47,966 nt of DNA from an uncultured Oscillospiraceae bacterium (GCA_904384225.1 CAJFJV010000012.1:1-47966), one strand, 5' to 3'. Positions 24,120 through 35,282 are shown, counted from the first letter of the stretch. The notes: generated by a model from the letters alone, not told the origin. Numbers and translations are program-made.

Positions 24120-24827
24120 ATGGCGAATGATCGACTCTTGCCGCAGCACGTTGGAATTATAATGGATGGGAATGGGCGATGGGCTAAAAAGCGTGGCTTG
24201 CCTCGGCAAGCGGGGCACAAGGTCGGCGCGAGTACCTTTCAGAAAATCACACGGTACTGTAATAAAATCGGCATTCAATATTTGACGGTATACGCTTTTT
24301 CGACGGAAAACTGGAAGCGTCCGCAGGAAGAAGTAGACGCTATTATGAATCTGCTCCGTAGTTTTTTAAAAGATGCCAAAAACCATCGTGCAGAAAACGT
24401 GAAAACGCACTTTATTGGTGATTTGACCGTGCTTGCCCCTGATATTCAGGAGATGATGCGTGACTGTGAACGGGAGAGCGCCGGCTTTACAGGATTGACG
24501 CTCAATATTGCAGTCAATTACGGCGGCCGAGATGAGATTTTGCAGGCGGCAAAACGCTTTGCTGCCGATGCTGCCGCTCACAAAATTGTGCCGGACGAAT
24601 TGACTCAAGCACAGTTTTCTTCTTATCTTTATACGGCGGGACAGCCGGATGTAGATCTGATTATCCGTCCAAGCGGCGAGATGCGCCTTTCGAATTTCCT
24701 TTTATGGCAGGCGGCTTATGCGGAATATGTATTCATGGATACATTATGGCCGGATTTCAATGAAAAGTGCTTAGAAAAAGCACTTGAAGAATTTGCGCGC
24801 CGAAATCGGCGTTTTGGGGGTGTTTAA
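24120..24827 (+). CDS. uppS: Isoprenyl transferase (undecaprenyl diphosphate synthase)
   Basis: A 235-residue cis-prenyltransferase that extends farnesyl diphosphate with isopentenyl diphosphate to the C55 lipid carrier of cell-wall synthesis. Catalytic Asp16 is in IIMDGNGRWAKKRGLPR; the substrate-binding segments YLTVYAFSTENWKRP and DLIIRPSGEMRLSNFLLWQ are present, with the usual WPDF near the C-terminus. GCCGGAGGAAAG precedes the ATG. It uses the isoprenoid precursors supplied by dxr and ispG downstream, and ends 3 bases before cdsA. Confidence 0.97.
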   Translation: MANDRLLPQHVGIIMDGNGRWAKKRGLPRQAGHKVGASTFQKITRYCNKIGIQYLTVYAFSTENWKRPQEEVDAIMNLLRSFLKDAKNHRAENVKTHFIGDLTVLAPDIQEMMRDCERESAGFTGLTLNIAVNYGGRDEILQAAKRFAADAAAHKIVPDELTQAQFSSYLYTAGQPDVDLIIRPSGEMRLSNFLLWQAAYAEYVFMDTLWPDFNEKCLEKALEEFARRNRRFGGV

Positions 24828-24830
24828 CCG

Positions 24831-25658
24831 ATGAAAGCGCGGCTTTTAACAGCAGCGATTGGTATCCCACTGTTTTTGGTTATTTTGATCTTTTTTGAAA
24901 CGCCGGTCTTTAACGGCGCACTTTCCCTGATTCTGGGGGTTGCCGTATATGAACTGCTGCAAACCGCCCAGTATGGCAAAAGAAAATTGATCACAGTCGT
25001 ATGCGTTGCTTTCGGCGCACTGCTTCCCTGGTTTGAGTTGCCGCTGCTGAAGCCTTACCGTGTACTTCTGCTGTTTGCTTTTGCCGCTTTCCTGTTTGCC
25101 GCTTTGCTCCGTTGGCATGATACGCTGCGTACAGAACAGGTTTCTCAGATTTTTTTTGTATCGGTGGTCTATCCGATTGCGCTGACAACCCTGCTTTACA
25201 TTCGCGATGACTTCGGCGCATCCAAAGCATTGTATTATACGGTGCTGATCTTCTTGTGCGCATGGATGTCTGACGCCGGTGCTTATTTTGCGGGGCGCTT
25301 TTTCGGCAAGCGGAAAATGGCGCCGAATATTAGCCCGAATAAAACGGTAGAAGGATTAATAGGCGGCATTTTGGCAAGCCTGATATCTGTAGTTTTGGTT
25401 ACGTTCGGATACTCTGCATTGATGTCGTATTTAGGCGAGCCGGTTTCCATTAATTATCTGTCTTTGACAGGAGCGTCTGTCTTGGCGACATTTGTCGGTG
25501 TGTTTGGGGATTTGACTGCTTCGATTATGAAGCGGCAGAATGGAATTAAGGACTATGGATCGATTATGCCGGGACACGGAGGGGTTGTCGACCGGTTCGA
25601 CTCAGTTTTCTTTGTTGCGCCATTTTTTTATGTGTGGCTGCGTTTTTTTGTAATTTGA
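24831..25658 (+). CDS. cdsA: Phosphatidate cytidylyltransferase
   Basis: A 275-residue integral membrane enzyme making CDP-diacylglycerol from CTP and phosphatidic acid, the branch point of phospholipid synthesis. About eight hydrophobic segments are visible. The family signature is at the C-terminus: MKRQNGIKDYGSIMPGHGG followed by VDRFDS, with metal-binding Asp residues. KMAPNISPNKTVEG is also conserved. The ATG lies 3 bases after the uppS stop, so the genes are probably translationally coupled. The gene order uppS-cdsA-dxr-rseP is widely conserved. Confidence 0.96.
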   Translation: MKARLLTAAIGIPLFLVILIFFETPVFNGALSLILGVAVYELLQTAQYGKRKLITVVCVAFGALLPWFELPLLKPYRVLLLFAFAAFLFAALLRWHDTLRTEQVSQIFFVSVVYPIALTTLLYIRDDFGASKALYYTVLIFLCAWMSDAGAYFAGRFFGKRKMAPNISPNKTVEGLIGGILASLISVVLVTFGYSALMSYLGEPVSINYLSLTGASVLATFVGVFGDLTASIMKRQNGIKDYGSIMPGHGGVVDRFDSVFFVAPFFYVWLRFFVI

Positions 25659-25738
25659 CGTATGACAGGCAATGACTTCCTTGGGGCACAATGCACCGGG
25701 GAAGTTTTGCTGTTTTTTATCCCAAAGGAAGAATGATC

Positions 25739-26878
25739 ATGAAAAAAATTTGCATTTTAGGCTCGACTGGCTCTATTGGCAGACAGTCGATTGAAGTTTG
25801 TAAGGCGCTGCGCTTCCCGGTTGTAGGACTTGCGGCACATTCCAATACAGAGCTTTTGGCACAGCAAATACATGCCCTTCGGCCGAAAGCAGCATGTATT
25901 TTTGACCAAAGCCAGTACGCTGAACTGAAAGAGAAAACAGATGGGACGGGAGTTCAGCTCTTTACTGGGATGGAAGGACTTTGCCAACTTGCCTCTATGA
26001 CGGAATGCGATATGGTGCTTAACGCTGTCGTTGGCATGGTAGGGCTGCAGCCGACGCTTGCTGCGATTGATGCTGGGAAAGCTGTGGCGCTGGCAAACAA
26101 AGAAACGCTTGTAACCGGCGGAAAGCTGGTTATTTCTGCTGCAAAAGAAAAAGGTGTACCGATTCTTCCGGTCGACAGCGAGCATTCTGCTATCTTTCAG
26201 TCTATGCAGGGAAATGCGCAAAACCGCGTTAAGAAAATAATCCTTACCGCTTCTGGCGGACCGTTTTACGGAAAAACGAGAAAAGACCTTGAAACGGTAA
26301 CGGTAAAACAAGCACTTTGCCATCCAAACTGGTCCATGGGCGCAAAAATTACCATTGATTCCGCTACTTTGATGAACAAGGGGTTAGAGTTGATCGAAGC
26401 CTGCTGGCTGTTCGATCAGAAACCAGAGGATGTGGAAATTGTTATACACCGAGAGAGCGTTGTCCATTCTCTTGTGGAATATGAAGACCACGCAGTTATG
26501 GCGCAGCTCGGCGTGCCGGATATGAAACTGCCGATTCAATATGCGCTGACTTATCCTAAGCGCCTTTGCTGCGATACACAGCGGCTAAGCCTGACGAAGT
26601 ATGGGCAGCTGACTTTTGCTGAACCGGATGAGGAAACGTTTATTTGTCTTTCTGCCTGTAAAGAGGCCATGCGGCGGAGCGGGGTCTATCCGGCAATAGT
26701 AAACGGTGCAAACGAGGAGGCGGTTGCCCTTTTCCTGAATGGGAAAATTCGGTTTACGGATATCGGCCGGTTGGTCATGGATTCGCTGGCCATCCAATAT
26801 GATAAAGAAGATTTCGCTATTTCTGATATTCTTGAAGCCGATCGTTTGGCGCGCAATTTTGTACGCGCATCGGTCTGA
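25739..26878 (+). CDS. dxr: 1-deoxy-D-xylulose 5-phosphate reductoisomerase
   Basis: A 379-residue enzyme forming 2-C-methyl-D-erythritol 4-phosphate, the committed step of the MEP isoprenoid pathway. The NADPH-binding GSTGSIGRQS is at the N-terminus. Metal and substrate residues lie in LPVDSEHSAIFQ and in SATLMNKGLELIEACWLF; ASGGPFYGK is the flexible loop. I chose the ATG at 25739, with AAAGGAAG about 8 bases upstream; an ATG two codons earlier is possible. A loose hairpin with ACTTCC/GGAAGT arms between cdsA and dxr may tune expression. Confidence 0.97.
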   Translation: MKKICILGSTGSIGRQSIEVCKALRFPVVGLAAHSNTELLAQQIHALRPKAACIFDQSQYAELKEKTDGTGVQLFTGMEGLCQLASMTECDMVLNAVVGMVGLQPTLAAIDAGKAVALANKETLVTGGKLVISAAKEKGVPILPVDSEHSAIFQSMQGNAQNRVKKIILTASGGPFYGKTRKDLETVTVKQALCHPNWSMGAKITIDSATLMNKGLELIEACWLFDQKPEDVEIVIHRESVVHSLVEYEDHAVMAQLGVPDMKLPIQYALTYPKRLCCDTQRLSLTKYGQLTFAEPDEETFICLSACKEAMRRSGVYPAIVNGANEEAVALFLNGKIRFTDIGRLVMDSLAIQYDKEDFAISDILEADRLARNFVRASV

Positions 26879-26897
26879 GACAAAGGAGGACATCTGA

Positions 26898-27926
26898 TTG
26901 AACGTTGTAATTACCATTCTGCTTACGATTTTAATTTTTGGCATTATTATTTTTATCCACGAGTTCGGGCATTTTATCACGGCGCGTATGACCGGCGTAA
27001 AGGTAAATGAATTCTCATTGGGAATGGGCCCTGCCATTTTAAAAAAACAAGGGAAGAAGACCCTGTATTCTCTGCGCCTTCTGCCGATTGGCGGATACTG
27101 CGCTATGGAAGGGGAGAATGAGGATTCGGAAGACGAGAACGCCTTTCGGAGCAAAAGCGTCCCTAAGCGCATACTGATTTGCGCTGCTGGTGCTGCAATG
27201 AATATCATATTAGGATTTATTTTGACATTGGTAACGTTTATCGGCGAGCCATATTACAGTTCTTCCACAGTGGCAGTATTTAATTCTGAGAATGCATTGT
27301 CAAAGCAAAGTGGGTTAATGGTAGGAGATACGATAAAAAAAGTCAATCACACGACTATTTTTACTGCGAATGATATCGTTTTTGAATTGCTCCGCGATGA
27401 TGACGGCATAGTATCTATGGAAGTCGTACGCAATGGCGAGACGGTAAGGCTGGAGACAGTACAATTTCAGGTTTCCGGTGAAGGGGAAGAAAAAACGCTG
27501 GATCTCGACTTTAAGGTGCTTGCGGAAGATGCAAGCTTTTTAGGCGCAGTCAGACAGACTTGGGGCAGCACGATTTCGCTGGTTCGCAATACGTGGGTTT
27601 CTATAGGCGATCTTATTACCGGTAATATCGGCATCTCAGAACTGTCCGGGCCGGTTGGCGTAGGCGAGGTTGTCGGTCAGGCGGCGGCAATCGGCTGGAA
27701 GAGCCTTGTTAATGTAGCGGCGTTTGTTTCGATCAGCATCGGTATTTTTAATCTTTTGCCGTTCCCCGCACTGGACGGCGGACGAATTGTTTTCTTAATT
27801 ATTGAGGGAATCCGACGTAAACCGATTAATCCGAAAATTGAGAATTGGGTAAATGCAGCAGGGTTGATTCTGTTGTTTGCACTTATGTTGGTTGTTTGTT
27901 TTAAGGATATTTTGGGTCTATTTTAA
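26898..27926 (+). CDS. rseP: RIP metalloprotease RseP (site-2 protease)
   Basis: A 342-residue M50 zinc protease that cuts transmembrane helices of anti-sigma factors and similar substrates. The zinc motif HEFGH is at residues 21-25 in the first membrane helix. A PDZ domain covers about 110-200. The third zinc-ligand motif NLLPFPALDGG is near residue 284, followed by a last membrane helix. It starts with TTG; AAAGGAGG lies 8 bases upstream and the usual N-terminus begins there. It sits between dxr and ispG as in many Firmicutes; the substrate cannot be told. Confidence 0.95.
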   Translation: MNVVITILLTILIFGIIIFIHEFGHFITARMTGVKVNEFSLGMGPAILKKQGKKTLYSLRLLPIGGYCAMEGENEDSEDENAFRSKSVPKRILICAAGAAMNIILGFILTLVTFIGEPYYSSSTVAVFNSENALSKQSGLMVGDTIKKVNHTTIFTANDIVFELLRDDDGIVSMEVVRNGETVRLETVQFQVSGEGEEKTLDLDFKVLAEDASFLGAVRQTWGSTISLVRNTWVSIGDLITGNIGISELSGPVGVGEVVGQAAAIGWKSLVNVAAFVSISIGIFNLLPFPALDGGRIVFLIIEGIRRKPINPKIENWVNAAGLILLFALMLVVCFKDILGLF

Positions 27927-27938
27927 GGAGAAGCAAAT

Positions 27939-28982
27939 ATGCGGGAAGTAAAACAAGTGAAAATGGGAAAGATGGTATTCGGCGACGGTACTGTGCGTGT
28001 ACAGTCCATGTTGTCGGTTCCTTCATCGGATAGGAAAGGCAGTGTAAAACAGGCTGTAGAACTTGAAAAGGCAGGCTGCGAGATTATCCGGGCCGCCATT
28101 CCAAATGAAGAAGCGGTAGGGCTGATTCCCGCGATAAAAGAAGCTGTTTCCGTACCTCTGGTGGCGGATATCCATTTTGATTATCGGCTGGCAATAAAAG
28201 CTGTAGAAGCAGGCGTTGATAAAATACGGATTAATCCTGGAAATATTGGTGCAGACGACCGTGTGAAGGCGGTAGCAGACGCTTGCCGCAGACATCGGGT
28301 CCCGATCCGGATTGGTGTAAACGCGGGTTCATTAGAAAAACACATTCTGGAAAAGTACGGCGCGCCGGTTCCGGAAGCGCTGGTAGAAAGCGCACTATAC
28401 CATGTATCGCTTTTAGAGCGGTTTGATTTTGACGATATCGTGATATCTATTAAATCGTCAGATGTGCAGACAATGGTCGCAGCTTACCGCCTGCTATCCA
28501 AAAGATGTGCTTACCCGCTGCATTTGGGGGTAACGGAGGCAGGAACCGCACGTATGGGAATGATTAAAAATGCCATCGGCATCGGAAGCCTTCTGTTGGA
28601 TGGGATCGGGGATACGATTCGCGTTTCTTTGACTGCAGATCCAGTAGAAGAGGTGCGCGCCGGATATGATATTTTGAAAGCTTCAGGCATACGAAAAACA
28701 GGAGCAGAGGTGATTTCCTGCCCGACCTGCGGCAGGACACGTATCAATCTAATCGCATTGGCAAATGAAGTGGAAACGGCACTGGCTGGTTGTACAAAGC
28801 CCATCAAAGTTGCCGTGATGGGATGTGCTGTAAACGGGCCGGGAGAAGCGCGGGAAGCAGACATTGGGATTGCAGGAGGGGACGGGTGCGCCGTTTTGTT
28901 CCGCAAGGGACAGCTCCTTCGAAAAATCCCAGAGGAAGATGTGGTTCCTGCATTGCTTGCAGAAATTGAATCTATGTCGTGA
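27939..28982 (+). CDS. ispG: 4-hydroxy-3-methylbut-2-enyl diphosphate synthase (HMBPP synthase)
   Basis: A 347-residue [4Fe-4S] enzyme converting methylerythritol cyclodiphosphate to HMBPP in the MEP pathway. The N-terminal TIM barrel has VQSMLSVPSSDRKG where most homologues have an N/T-rich segment, and PLVADIHFDYRLA. The iron-sulfur domain supplies CPTCGRT (two Cys near residues 260-263) and a third Cys in GCAVNGPGEA, with the fourth-ligand Glu nearby. AAGGAG precedes the ATG. With dxr it gives this operon two MEP-pathway steps. Confidence 0.97.
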   Translation: MREVKQVKMGKMVFGDGTVRVQSMLSVPSSDRKGSVKQAVELEKAGCEIIRAAIPNEEAVGLIPAIKEAVSVPLVADIHFDYRLAIKAVEAGVDKIRINPGNIGADDRVKAVADACRRHRVPIRIGVNAGSLEKHILEKYGAPVPEALVESALYHVSLLERFDFDDIVISIKSSDVQTMVAAYRLLSKRCAYPLHLGVTEAGTARMGMIKNAIGIGSLLLDGIGDTIRVSLTADPVEEVRAGYDILKASGIRKTGAEVISCPTCGRTRINLIALANEVETALAGCTKPIKVAVMGCAVNGPGEAREADIGIAGGDGCAVLFRKGQLLRKIPEEDVVPALLAEIESMS

Positions 28983-29030
28983 CAAAGTGGCCGATTGTAG
29001 CTCAACAATAAAGAAAAGGACAGACAGAAA

Positions 29031-32000
29031 TTGGAAAAACAGTTTTTGGATTTATTTGCTGCATGCTTTGACAAGGATCTTGATCCGCTTTTAGGAGAGG
29101 CGGTACTTTTGTGCCTCGAAGTCGAGAAGGAAAAAAGGGAAATGGTCGTTACCATTCGGCCAAATGCACTTTTAGAAAAACAAATGCTGTTTGCGGCAGA
29201 ACAGGCTATTGCGCAGGCGCTTTCCCTTTCTAAATGCAGGATAGCAGTAAAGTATACGCCGGATCGCTTTACGCCGGATTATCTTCCGCAAATTGCCGCC
29301 GATTTAAAGAGAAGCGTCTCGGTTATAAATGGATATTTTACGGATGCGGCGGGCACGTACGAAAATAAGACGCTGACAATTCATTTAAAGCACGGCGGGC
29401 TTGAACTCTTAGAACGGTGCAATGTGCGCGGGCATGTTGCAGCGCTTATCGAGCAGGAGTTTTCATTCCGGCCGGAGGTGCGCTTTGACGGCGTAACCGT
29501 AATTGATCAGGACGCTTATTACGCAGAAACACCGGATATTCCGTTTTATGAAGCAGTACCGCTTCCGAATGAAGCGCCACCTGAGACGGAAGCTGCTCCT
29601 CCTTTTCACTATGAGGAAAGCCGCACGCCGGCAGCTAAACCGCGGGAAAAGCGGATTAAGCTTGATTTTTCTGCCCTTCCTTTTCCGTGCAGCGACGCCG
29701 CTGTTTTAATTGGCAGAAAAATTGCAGAACAGCCAATCCCCCTTTCGGACGTCAATGCGGAAAGCGGGCGGGTAATCGTCTGCGGTGAAGTGTTCGACGT
29801 CGATTCGCGTTATAACCGCGATGAAACGAAAATTATTATGTCGGTCAGCATTACGGATTATACGGGATCCAATATTTTGAAAATTTTTGCGGATAAAAAA
29901 GACGAAGAGAAATATGCTGCGATTAAAAAAGGGATTGCACTTTTGGTGCGCGGGGATGCGTCCTATGACAAGTATGAGCATGAGGTGACCATCCGTCCAT
30001 TTGATATCATGACAATGAAAAAAGAGCCGCGGATGGATACGGCGGAGGAAAAACGTGTAGAGCTTCATCTACACACCATCATGTCGGCGATGGATGCAAC
30101 CACCAAAATTGATCAGGTGATCAATACAGCTTACCGCTGGGGACATAAAGCTGTTGCTATTACGGATCATGGCGTAGTGCAGGCTTTTCCGGATGCAATG
30201 AACGCTGTAGACGCAATACGGAAAGAAGGCGGAGAGTTTAAAGTTATTTATGGCGTGGAGGCTTATTTCGTAAATGATGCGGTCGAAATCGTAAACGGTG
30301 TACAAGATGAGCCGCTGGATGGAGAATTTGTTGTATTTGATACGGAAACGACAGGACTGAGCGCCGCAACGGAACGGATGACAGAAATCGGAGCAGTACG
30401 TATCCGCGGCGGTAAAGTCGTAGATACGTTTAACACTTTTGTGAACCCAGAAAAGCCTATTCCGCCTAAAATTACAGAGCTTACCGGGATTACAAATGAG
30501 ATGGTACGCGATGCACCTTCTGAAGCAGAGGCCCTTTCGGCGTTTTTGGATTTTTGCGGTACGCATATTCTAATTGCGCACAATGCGCCTTTTGATATGG
30601 CGTTTATCCGCGCGGCGGCCCGCCGTTCGGGATTGAACCGTGAGTTTACCTCACTGGACACGGTTCCGCTTTGCCGCAATCTCCTGCCCGAGCTTAAAAA
30701 GCACAAGCTAAATATTGTAGCGGAACATCTGAAGCTTGGTGAATTTAACCATCACCGTGCTTGTGACGATGCCAATATGTTGGCTGCTATTTTCTTGAAT
30801 CTTTGTGAAAAATTAAAAAATGAGAAAGAAGTCCATACGGCTCAGCAGATCAATACAGCATGTGCTGGTGTAGATGTCAAAAAAGCAGAGACATTCCATC
30901 AGATTATTTTAGTTAAAAATGCAGTTGGATTAAAAAACCTTTATAAACTGATCTCATTTTCCCATCTTGATTATTACTTTAAACGCCCTCGTATTCCAAA
31001 GAGTGTGCTGGCAAAGCATCGTGAGGGGCTTTTAATAGGAAGCGCCTGTGAAGCAGGGGAGCTCTATCGTGCGATTACAGCAGGAAAACCGTGGAGCGAG
31101 TTATGTGAGATCACCAAATTTTACGACTATCTGGAGATCCAGCCAATTGCCAACAATATGTTTATGCTGCGAAAAGGTATGGTCGAAAGTGAAGAGCAGC
31201 TTCGGGAATACAACCGGACAATTGTCAATTTAGGGGATAGACTGGGCATCCCTGTTGTCGCCACATGTGACGTGCACTTCATGGAAGAGAAAGACAGCAT
31301 TTTCCGGGAGATCCTTTTGTTCGGCATGAAGTTTGCGGATGCTTCCGAACAGCCGCCGCTCTATTTCCGGACAACGGACGAGATGCTAAAAGAATTTGCA
31401 TACTTTGGTGAAGAAAAGGCGAAAGAACTGGTTATCACCAATCCGAATAAAATTGCGGATCTGATCGATCCGGAAGTCCGCCCGATTCCACGCGGCACCT
31501 TTACTCCGGAAATCCCAGGCTCAGAGGAGGATCTGCGACGCATTACCTGGGCAAAAGCCCATGAAGTATATGGCGATCCTGCACCTGAGATTGTAGAAAA
31601 ACGGTTAAACCGAGAACTGGATTCCATTATCAAACACGGTTTTGCGGTTTTGTATATGATAGCCCAAAAACTGGTTGCCAATTCTGAAGAACACGGATAC
31701 CATGTCGGTTCCCGTGGTTCTGTTGGTTCTTCGTTCGTTGCCATTATGGCAGGCATTTCCGAAGTAAATCCCCTGCCTCCGCATTATGTCTGCCCTAAGT
31801 GTAAGTACAGTGAGTTTATTACGGACGGTTCTGTGGGATCCGGCTTTGACCTTCCGCCTAAAAATTGCCCCAAATGCGGCGAGGCGATGGGCCGGGATGG
31901 CCATGACATCCCATTCGAGACGTTTTTGGGATTTGACGGTGATAAAGCGCCGGATATCGATTTGAACTTTTCAGGAGAATACCAGTCGAGCGCCCACCGC

Positions 32001-33380
32001 TACACAGAAGAACTGTTCGGTAAAGACCATGTGTTTAAAGCGGGTACGATTTCCACTGTTGCGGATAAGACGGCATATGGTTTTGCTATGAAATATCTTG
32101 AAGAGAAGGGCCGCACAGTAAACAAAGCAGAGGAAAACCGGCTTGCTTTGGGATGTGCGGGCGTTAAGCGTACAACCGGCCAGCATCCGGGCGGCATGGT
32201 TGTTGTCCCTTCCAAATATGAAGTATATGATTTCACACCTGTTCAGCACCCAGCGGATTCTAAAGAGTCAGGTGTGATAACGACACATTTTGATTTCCAT
32301 TCGCTGCACGACACCATTTTGAAGCTGGATGAACTTGGGCACGATGTTCCGACGTTATACAAACATTTGGAAGATATGACGGGAATTATGATTGCTGATG
32401 TCCCGCCGATGGATGAAAAAGTTATCAGCCTGTTTACTTCAACAGAAGCACTCGGCGTTACGCCGGAAGAAATCCATAGTGAAACAGGGACACTCTCTCT
32501 TCCGGAGATGGGAACCAACTTTGTAAGGCAGATGCTGATTGATGCACAGCCAAAAAAGTTTTCCGACCTTCTCCAGATCTCGGGATTGTCCCATGGAACG
32601 GATGTGTGGTTAGGAAACGCACAGGATCTGATTAAAAACAAGACCTGTACGATTTCGGAGGTTATCGGTACGCGTGACAGTATCATGACCTATTTATTAC
32701 ATAAAGGGCTGGAGCCGAAAATGGCGTTTAAAATCATGGAGATTACGCGTAAAGGCAAAGCGCCGAAGCTTTTGACGGAGGAACACTTTACGGCTATGAA
32801 AGAGCATGGTGTTCCGCAATGGTACGTCGACAGCTGTATGAAAATCAAGTATATGTTTCCCAAAGCGCATGCTGCGGCATACGTTATTGCAGCGTGCAAA
32901 CTTGGCTGGTTTAAAGTGTACCATCCGCTTCCTTATTATGCGGCGTTTTTTACGGTACGCGGCGGCGACTTTGATGCAGAAAGCGCAGTACGCGGAAAAT
33001 CTGTCGTGCAGATGAAGCTGGATGCACTCCGCGCCAAAGGGAACGATCGTACGGTAAAAGAAGAGGATACTTATGTCACGCTGCAAATTATTAATGAGAT
33101 GCTTTGCCGGGGATATGCGTTTTTGCCGATTGATTTATACCGTTCGCACGCAACCAAGTACCAGATTGAAGACGGGAAAATCCGTCTGCCGTTTACAGCC
33201 TTAAAAGGTGTAGGAGAAGCGGCGGCGCATTCTTTACAGGAAGCAAGCGAACAGGGAGCATATATTTCTGTAGATGAGGTACAGACGCGTTCCGGTGTGT
33301 CGAAATCAGTCATTGAAATGTTAGAAGAGGCCGGCGCGCTTGGTTCGCTTCCCAAAACGAGCCAAATGACATTTTTTTGA
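29031..33380 (+). CDS. polC: DNA polymerase III alpha subunit, PolC type
   Basis: A 1449-residue replicative polymerase with built-in proofreading, the gram-positive PolC form. Order of domains: N-terminal region binding other replisome proteins (1-220), OB fold (about 235-320), PHP domain opening with [14 protein letters not shown] near 344 and split by the DEDD exonuclease ([10 protein letters not shown] near 434 to about 600). The polymerase part has a Cys4 zinc module (CPKCKYSEF near 920 and CPKCGEAMG near 946), then catalytic aspartates in [13 protein letters not shown] near 974. Length is normal. TTG is the likely start, with AAAGGA about 10 bases upstream. It ends the ispG operon. Confidence 0.97.
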   Translation: MEKQFLDLFAACFDKDLDPLLGEAVLLCLEVEKEKREMVVTIRPNALLEKQMLFAAEQAIAQALSLSKCRIAVKYTPDRFTPDYLPQIAADLKRSVSVINGYFTDAAGTYENKTLTIHLKHGGLELLERCNVRGHVAALIEQEFSFRPEVRFDGVTVIDQDAYYAETPDIPFYEAVPLPNEAPPETEAAPPFHYEESRTPAAKPREKRIKLDFSALPFPCSDAAVLIGRKIAEQPIPLSDVNAESGRVIVCGEVFDVDSRYNRDETKIIMSVSITDYTGSNILKIFADKKDEEKYAAIKKGIALLVRGDASYDKYEHEVTIRPFDIMTMKKEPRMDTAEEKRVELHLHTIMSAMDATTKIDQVINTAYRWGHKAVAITDHGVVQAFPDAMNAVDAIRKEGGEFKVIYGVEAYFVNDAVEIVNGVQDEPLDGEFVVFDTETTGLSAATERMTEIGAVRIRGGKVVDTFNTFVNPEKPIPPKITELTGITNEMVRDAPSEAEALSAFLDFCGTHILIAHNAPFDMAFIRAAARRSGLNREFTSLDTVPLCRNLLPELKKHKLNIVAEHLKLGEFNHHRACDDANMLAAIFLNLCEKLKNEKEVHTAQQINTACAGVDVKKAETFHQIILVKNAVGLKNLYKLISFSHLDYYFKRPRIPKSVLAKHREGLLIGSACEAGELYRAITAGKPWSELCEITKFYDYLEIQPIANNMFMLRKGMVESEEQLREYNRTIVNLGDRLGIPVVATCDVHFMEEKDSIFREILLFGMKFADASEQPPLYFRTTDEMLKEFAYFGEEKAKELVITNPNKIADLIDPEVRPIPRGTFTPEIPGSEEDLRRITWAKAHEVYGDPAPEIVEKRLNRELDSIIKHGFAVLYMIAQKLVANSEEHGYHVGSRGSVGSSFVAIMAGISEVNPLPPHYVCPKCKYSEFITDGSVGSGFDLPPKNCPKCGEAMGRDGHDIPFETFLGFDGDKAPDIDLNFSGEYQSSAHRYTEELFGKDHVFKAGTISTVADKTAYGFAMKYLEEKGRTVNKAEENRLALGCAGVKRTTGQHPGGMVVVPSKYEVYDFTPVQHPADSKESGVITTHFDFHSLHDTILKLDELGHDVPTLYKHLEDMTGIMIADVPPMDEKVISLFTSTEALGVTPEEIHSETGTLSLPEMGTNFVRQMLIDAQPKKFSDLLQISGLSHGTDVWLGNAQDLIKNKTCTISEVIGTRDSIMTYLLHKGLEPKMAFKIMEITRKGKAPKLLTEEHFTAMKEHGVPQWYVDSCMKIKYMFPKAHAAAYVIAACKLGWFKVYHPLPYYAAFFTVRGGDFDAESAVRGKSVVQMKLDALRAKGNDRTVKEEDTYVTLQIINEMLCRGYAFLPIDLYRSHATKYQIEDGKIRLPFTALKGVGEAAAHSLQEASEQGAYISVDEVQTRSGVSKSVIEMLEEAGALGSLPKTSQMTFF

Positions 33381-33409
33381 TTGACTTATTCGATTTATTG
33401 TGATATCAT
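33381..33409 (+). promoter_or_regulatory. Promoter of the histidine operon
   Basis: TTGACT (33381-33386), 17-base spacer, TATCAT (33404-33409). The leader to hisZ is only about 35 bases, leaving no space for a T-box or attenuator. Confidence 0.75.
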
Positions 33410-33447
33410 AGTACCACATTACCATAGTAAAGCGAAGAGGGGATAGC

Positions 33448-34653
33448 ATGCTGAAAAATCAACTCATCACGCCGGAAGGCACAAAGGATTATCTGTTTGA
33501 AGAAGCAGCCGTTCGAGAAGAGGCGGAGACGCTTTTACATACCTTGTTTAAAGCGCGCGGTTTCAGCGAGGTTATTACACCAGGGCTTGAATTCTTAGAT
33601 GTTTTTTCCGTAAAAGGACACAGCATTCCGATTGAATATATGTATAAGCTGAGTGATTATAAGGGAAGGCTGATGGTTTTGCGGCCGGATTCCACCATGC
33701 CGATCGCGCGTCTTTGTGCAACACGGCTGCGGGCGGAACAGATGCCGCTGCGCCTTTTCTATAACCAGACGGTATATTCACAAAACCGAACGCTTTCGGG
33801 GAGAAGCGATGAAGTAAAACAAGCAGGTGTAGAGCTTTTAGGCGCGGCCGGGCTTCGGGCCGACCTTGAAATGACATCTCTGGCCGCTCAGGCACTTCAG
33901 CGCTGCCGTCAGAAAAATTTTCGTATTGAGATCGGCCATATCGGGATTTTTAATGCACTTGTCTCCTCACTTGGCTTGGATGATGCAGTACGCGAACAGC
34001 TACGGTTGTACATTGAGGCGAAAAATTATCCGGCAGTAAATGATCTGCTTGATACATTCGGCGGGCATGAAGCAAAAGTATTGAAACGGCTTCCGCGCTT
34101 GTTTGGCGGTGACGGGGTTTTTCCGGAGGCAGAAATGCTTTTAAAAGGGACAGATGCAGAGGAGCCGCTTTCTTATCTTCGGACATTGTATTTAAAACTC
34201 AATGAAGCGGGACTTGGCAGCTGTGTTACGGTTGATCTTGGCATTGTCAACCGAACGGATTATTATACAGGAATTGTATTTAAGGGGTATATTGAAGGTC
34301 ACGGGGAAGAGGTGTTGTTCGGCGGGCGCTATGACCGACTGATTGGGCGATATGGCGAGGAGACGCCCGCCATTGGCTTTGCGGTTAATGTGGATGCAGT
34401 TGCGCGGGCGCTTTTGAGGAATGAAGGCGCTCCATCCAGAATGCCGCAGACCCTCGTCTTTGCGGAGACAGGCTGTGAGATTGCGGCGCTTCACGAACTG
34501 GACCGGATGATAATCCAAGGGACGACTGCGGAATTCGCTACTATGGAAACGCTGGAAGACGCGCTGCATTACGCCCGGGCAAAGGGAATAGATACCATCG
34601 CATATGTCACGGTAAACGGCGTTTTCCTGCGCAGTGCAAAGGAGGGGTTCTGA
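33448..34653 (+). CDS. hisZ: ATP phosphoribosyltransferase regulatory subunit
   Basis: A 401-residue paralogue of histidyl-tRNA synthetase lacking tRNA charging. It forms a hetero-octamer with short HisG, needed for activity and histidine feedback. Class II synthetase-like motifs are visible: LRPDSTMPIARL (motif 2 region), VDLGIVNRTDYYTGIVFKGY and VLFGGRYDRLIGRYG. Length fits HisZ, and the anticodon-binding domain of true HisRS is replaced by a shorter tail. GAGGGGA precedes the ATG. Its stop overlaps the hisG start by one base (TGATG). Confidence 0.94.
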   Translation: MLKNQLITPEGTKDYLFEEAAVREEAETLLHTLFKARGFSEVITPGLEFLDVFSVKGHSIPIEYMYKLSDYKGRLMVLRPDSTMPIARLCATRLRAEQMPLRLFYNQTVYSQNRTLSGRSDEVKQAGVELLGAAGLRADLEMTSLAAQALQRCRQKNFRIEIGHIGIFNALVSSLGLDDAVREQLRLYIEAKNYPAVNDLLDTFGGHEAKVLKRLPRLFGGDGVFPEAEMLLKGTDAEEPLSYLRTLYLKLNEAGLGSCVTVDLGIVNRTDYYTGIVFKGYIEGHGEEVLFGGRYDRLIGRYGEETPAIGFAVNVDAVARALLRNEGAPSRMPQTLVFAETGCEIAALHELDRMIIQGTTAEFATMETLEDALHYARAKGIDTIAYVTVNGVFLRSAKEGF

Positions 34654-35282
34654 TGCGTCCGATACGGATTGCCTTAACCAAAGGAAGGCTTGAAAAAAGC
34701 ACCATAGCGTTATTTAAAAAAATGGGACTCGACTGTACCGAACTTGAAAATAAGGGAAGACGCCTGATCCTCCCTATTCCGGGGACGCCTTTTGAGGTGG
34801 TGCTTGCAAAGGCGGCAGATGTTATTACCTATATTGAACACGGTGTTTGTGACGTCGGAGTGGTTGGCAAGGATACCATTATGGAATATGGCGGGTCTTT
34901 TTTTGAGATTGCAGATCTTGGGATCGGCAGGTGCCGTTTTGCGCTTGCTTGTAAAAAAGGCGAAGATTTTTATTCCGGATATGCAGAAAAGACAATTGCA
35001 ACAAAATACCCGAACGTTTCGCGCCAGTTTTTCGAAAAAAAGGGGATGGACGTCCGCATTGTCAAAATTGAAGGCAGCGTAGAACTGGCGCCGCTTCTGG
35101 GCCTTTCCGATGCCATCGTAGATATTGTCGAGACGGGGACGACGCTTAGGGAAAACGGGCTTGCCGTTATAGAAGATGTAGCGCAGGTAACAGCGCGTGT
35201 AATTGTCAACACAGTCAGCATGAAGCTTTCCAAAGTAGAAATTGAAAAGCTGATTGCCGATTTGGAACGGGTTTTGCCGTAG
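34653..35282 (+). CDS. hisG: ATP phosphoribosyltransferase, short form
   Basis: A 209-residue catalytic subunit for the first step of histidine synthesis, joining ATP and PRPP. It is the short HisG_S form, without the C-terminal regulatory domain, which agrees with hisZ directly upstream. Visible motifs are IALTKGRLEKS at the N-terminus, CDVGVVGKDTIMEYG, and the PRPP loop AIVDIVETGTTLRENGL. The one-base overlap with hisZ gives coupled, balanced synthesis of the two subunits. Confidence 0.97.
   Translation: MRPIRIALTKGRLEKSTIALFKKMGLDCTELENKGRRLILPIPGTPFEVVLAKAADVITYIEHGVCDVGVVGKDTIMEYGGSFFEIADLGIGRCRFALACKKGEDFYSGYAEKTIATKYPNVSRQFFEKKGMDVRIVKIEGSVELAPLLGLSDAIVDIVETGTTLRENGLAVIEDVAQVTARVIVNTVSMKLSKVEIEKLIADLERVLP

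Noticed and set aside
28511-29155. 214-codon minus-strand frame across ispG and polC
   Set aside because: Spans the boundary of two real plus-strand genes and is rich in Ser/Pro/Arg, as expected of antisense translation.
33381-33447. T-box or histidine attenuator before hisZ
   Set aside because: Only about 35 bases lie between the predicted transcript start and hisZ; no specifier loop, antiterminator or His-rich leader peptide fits.
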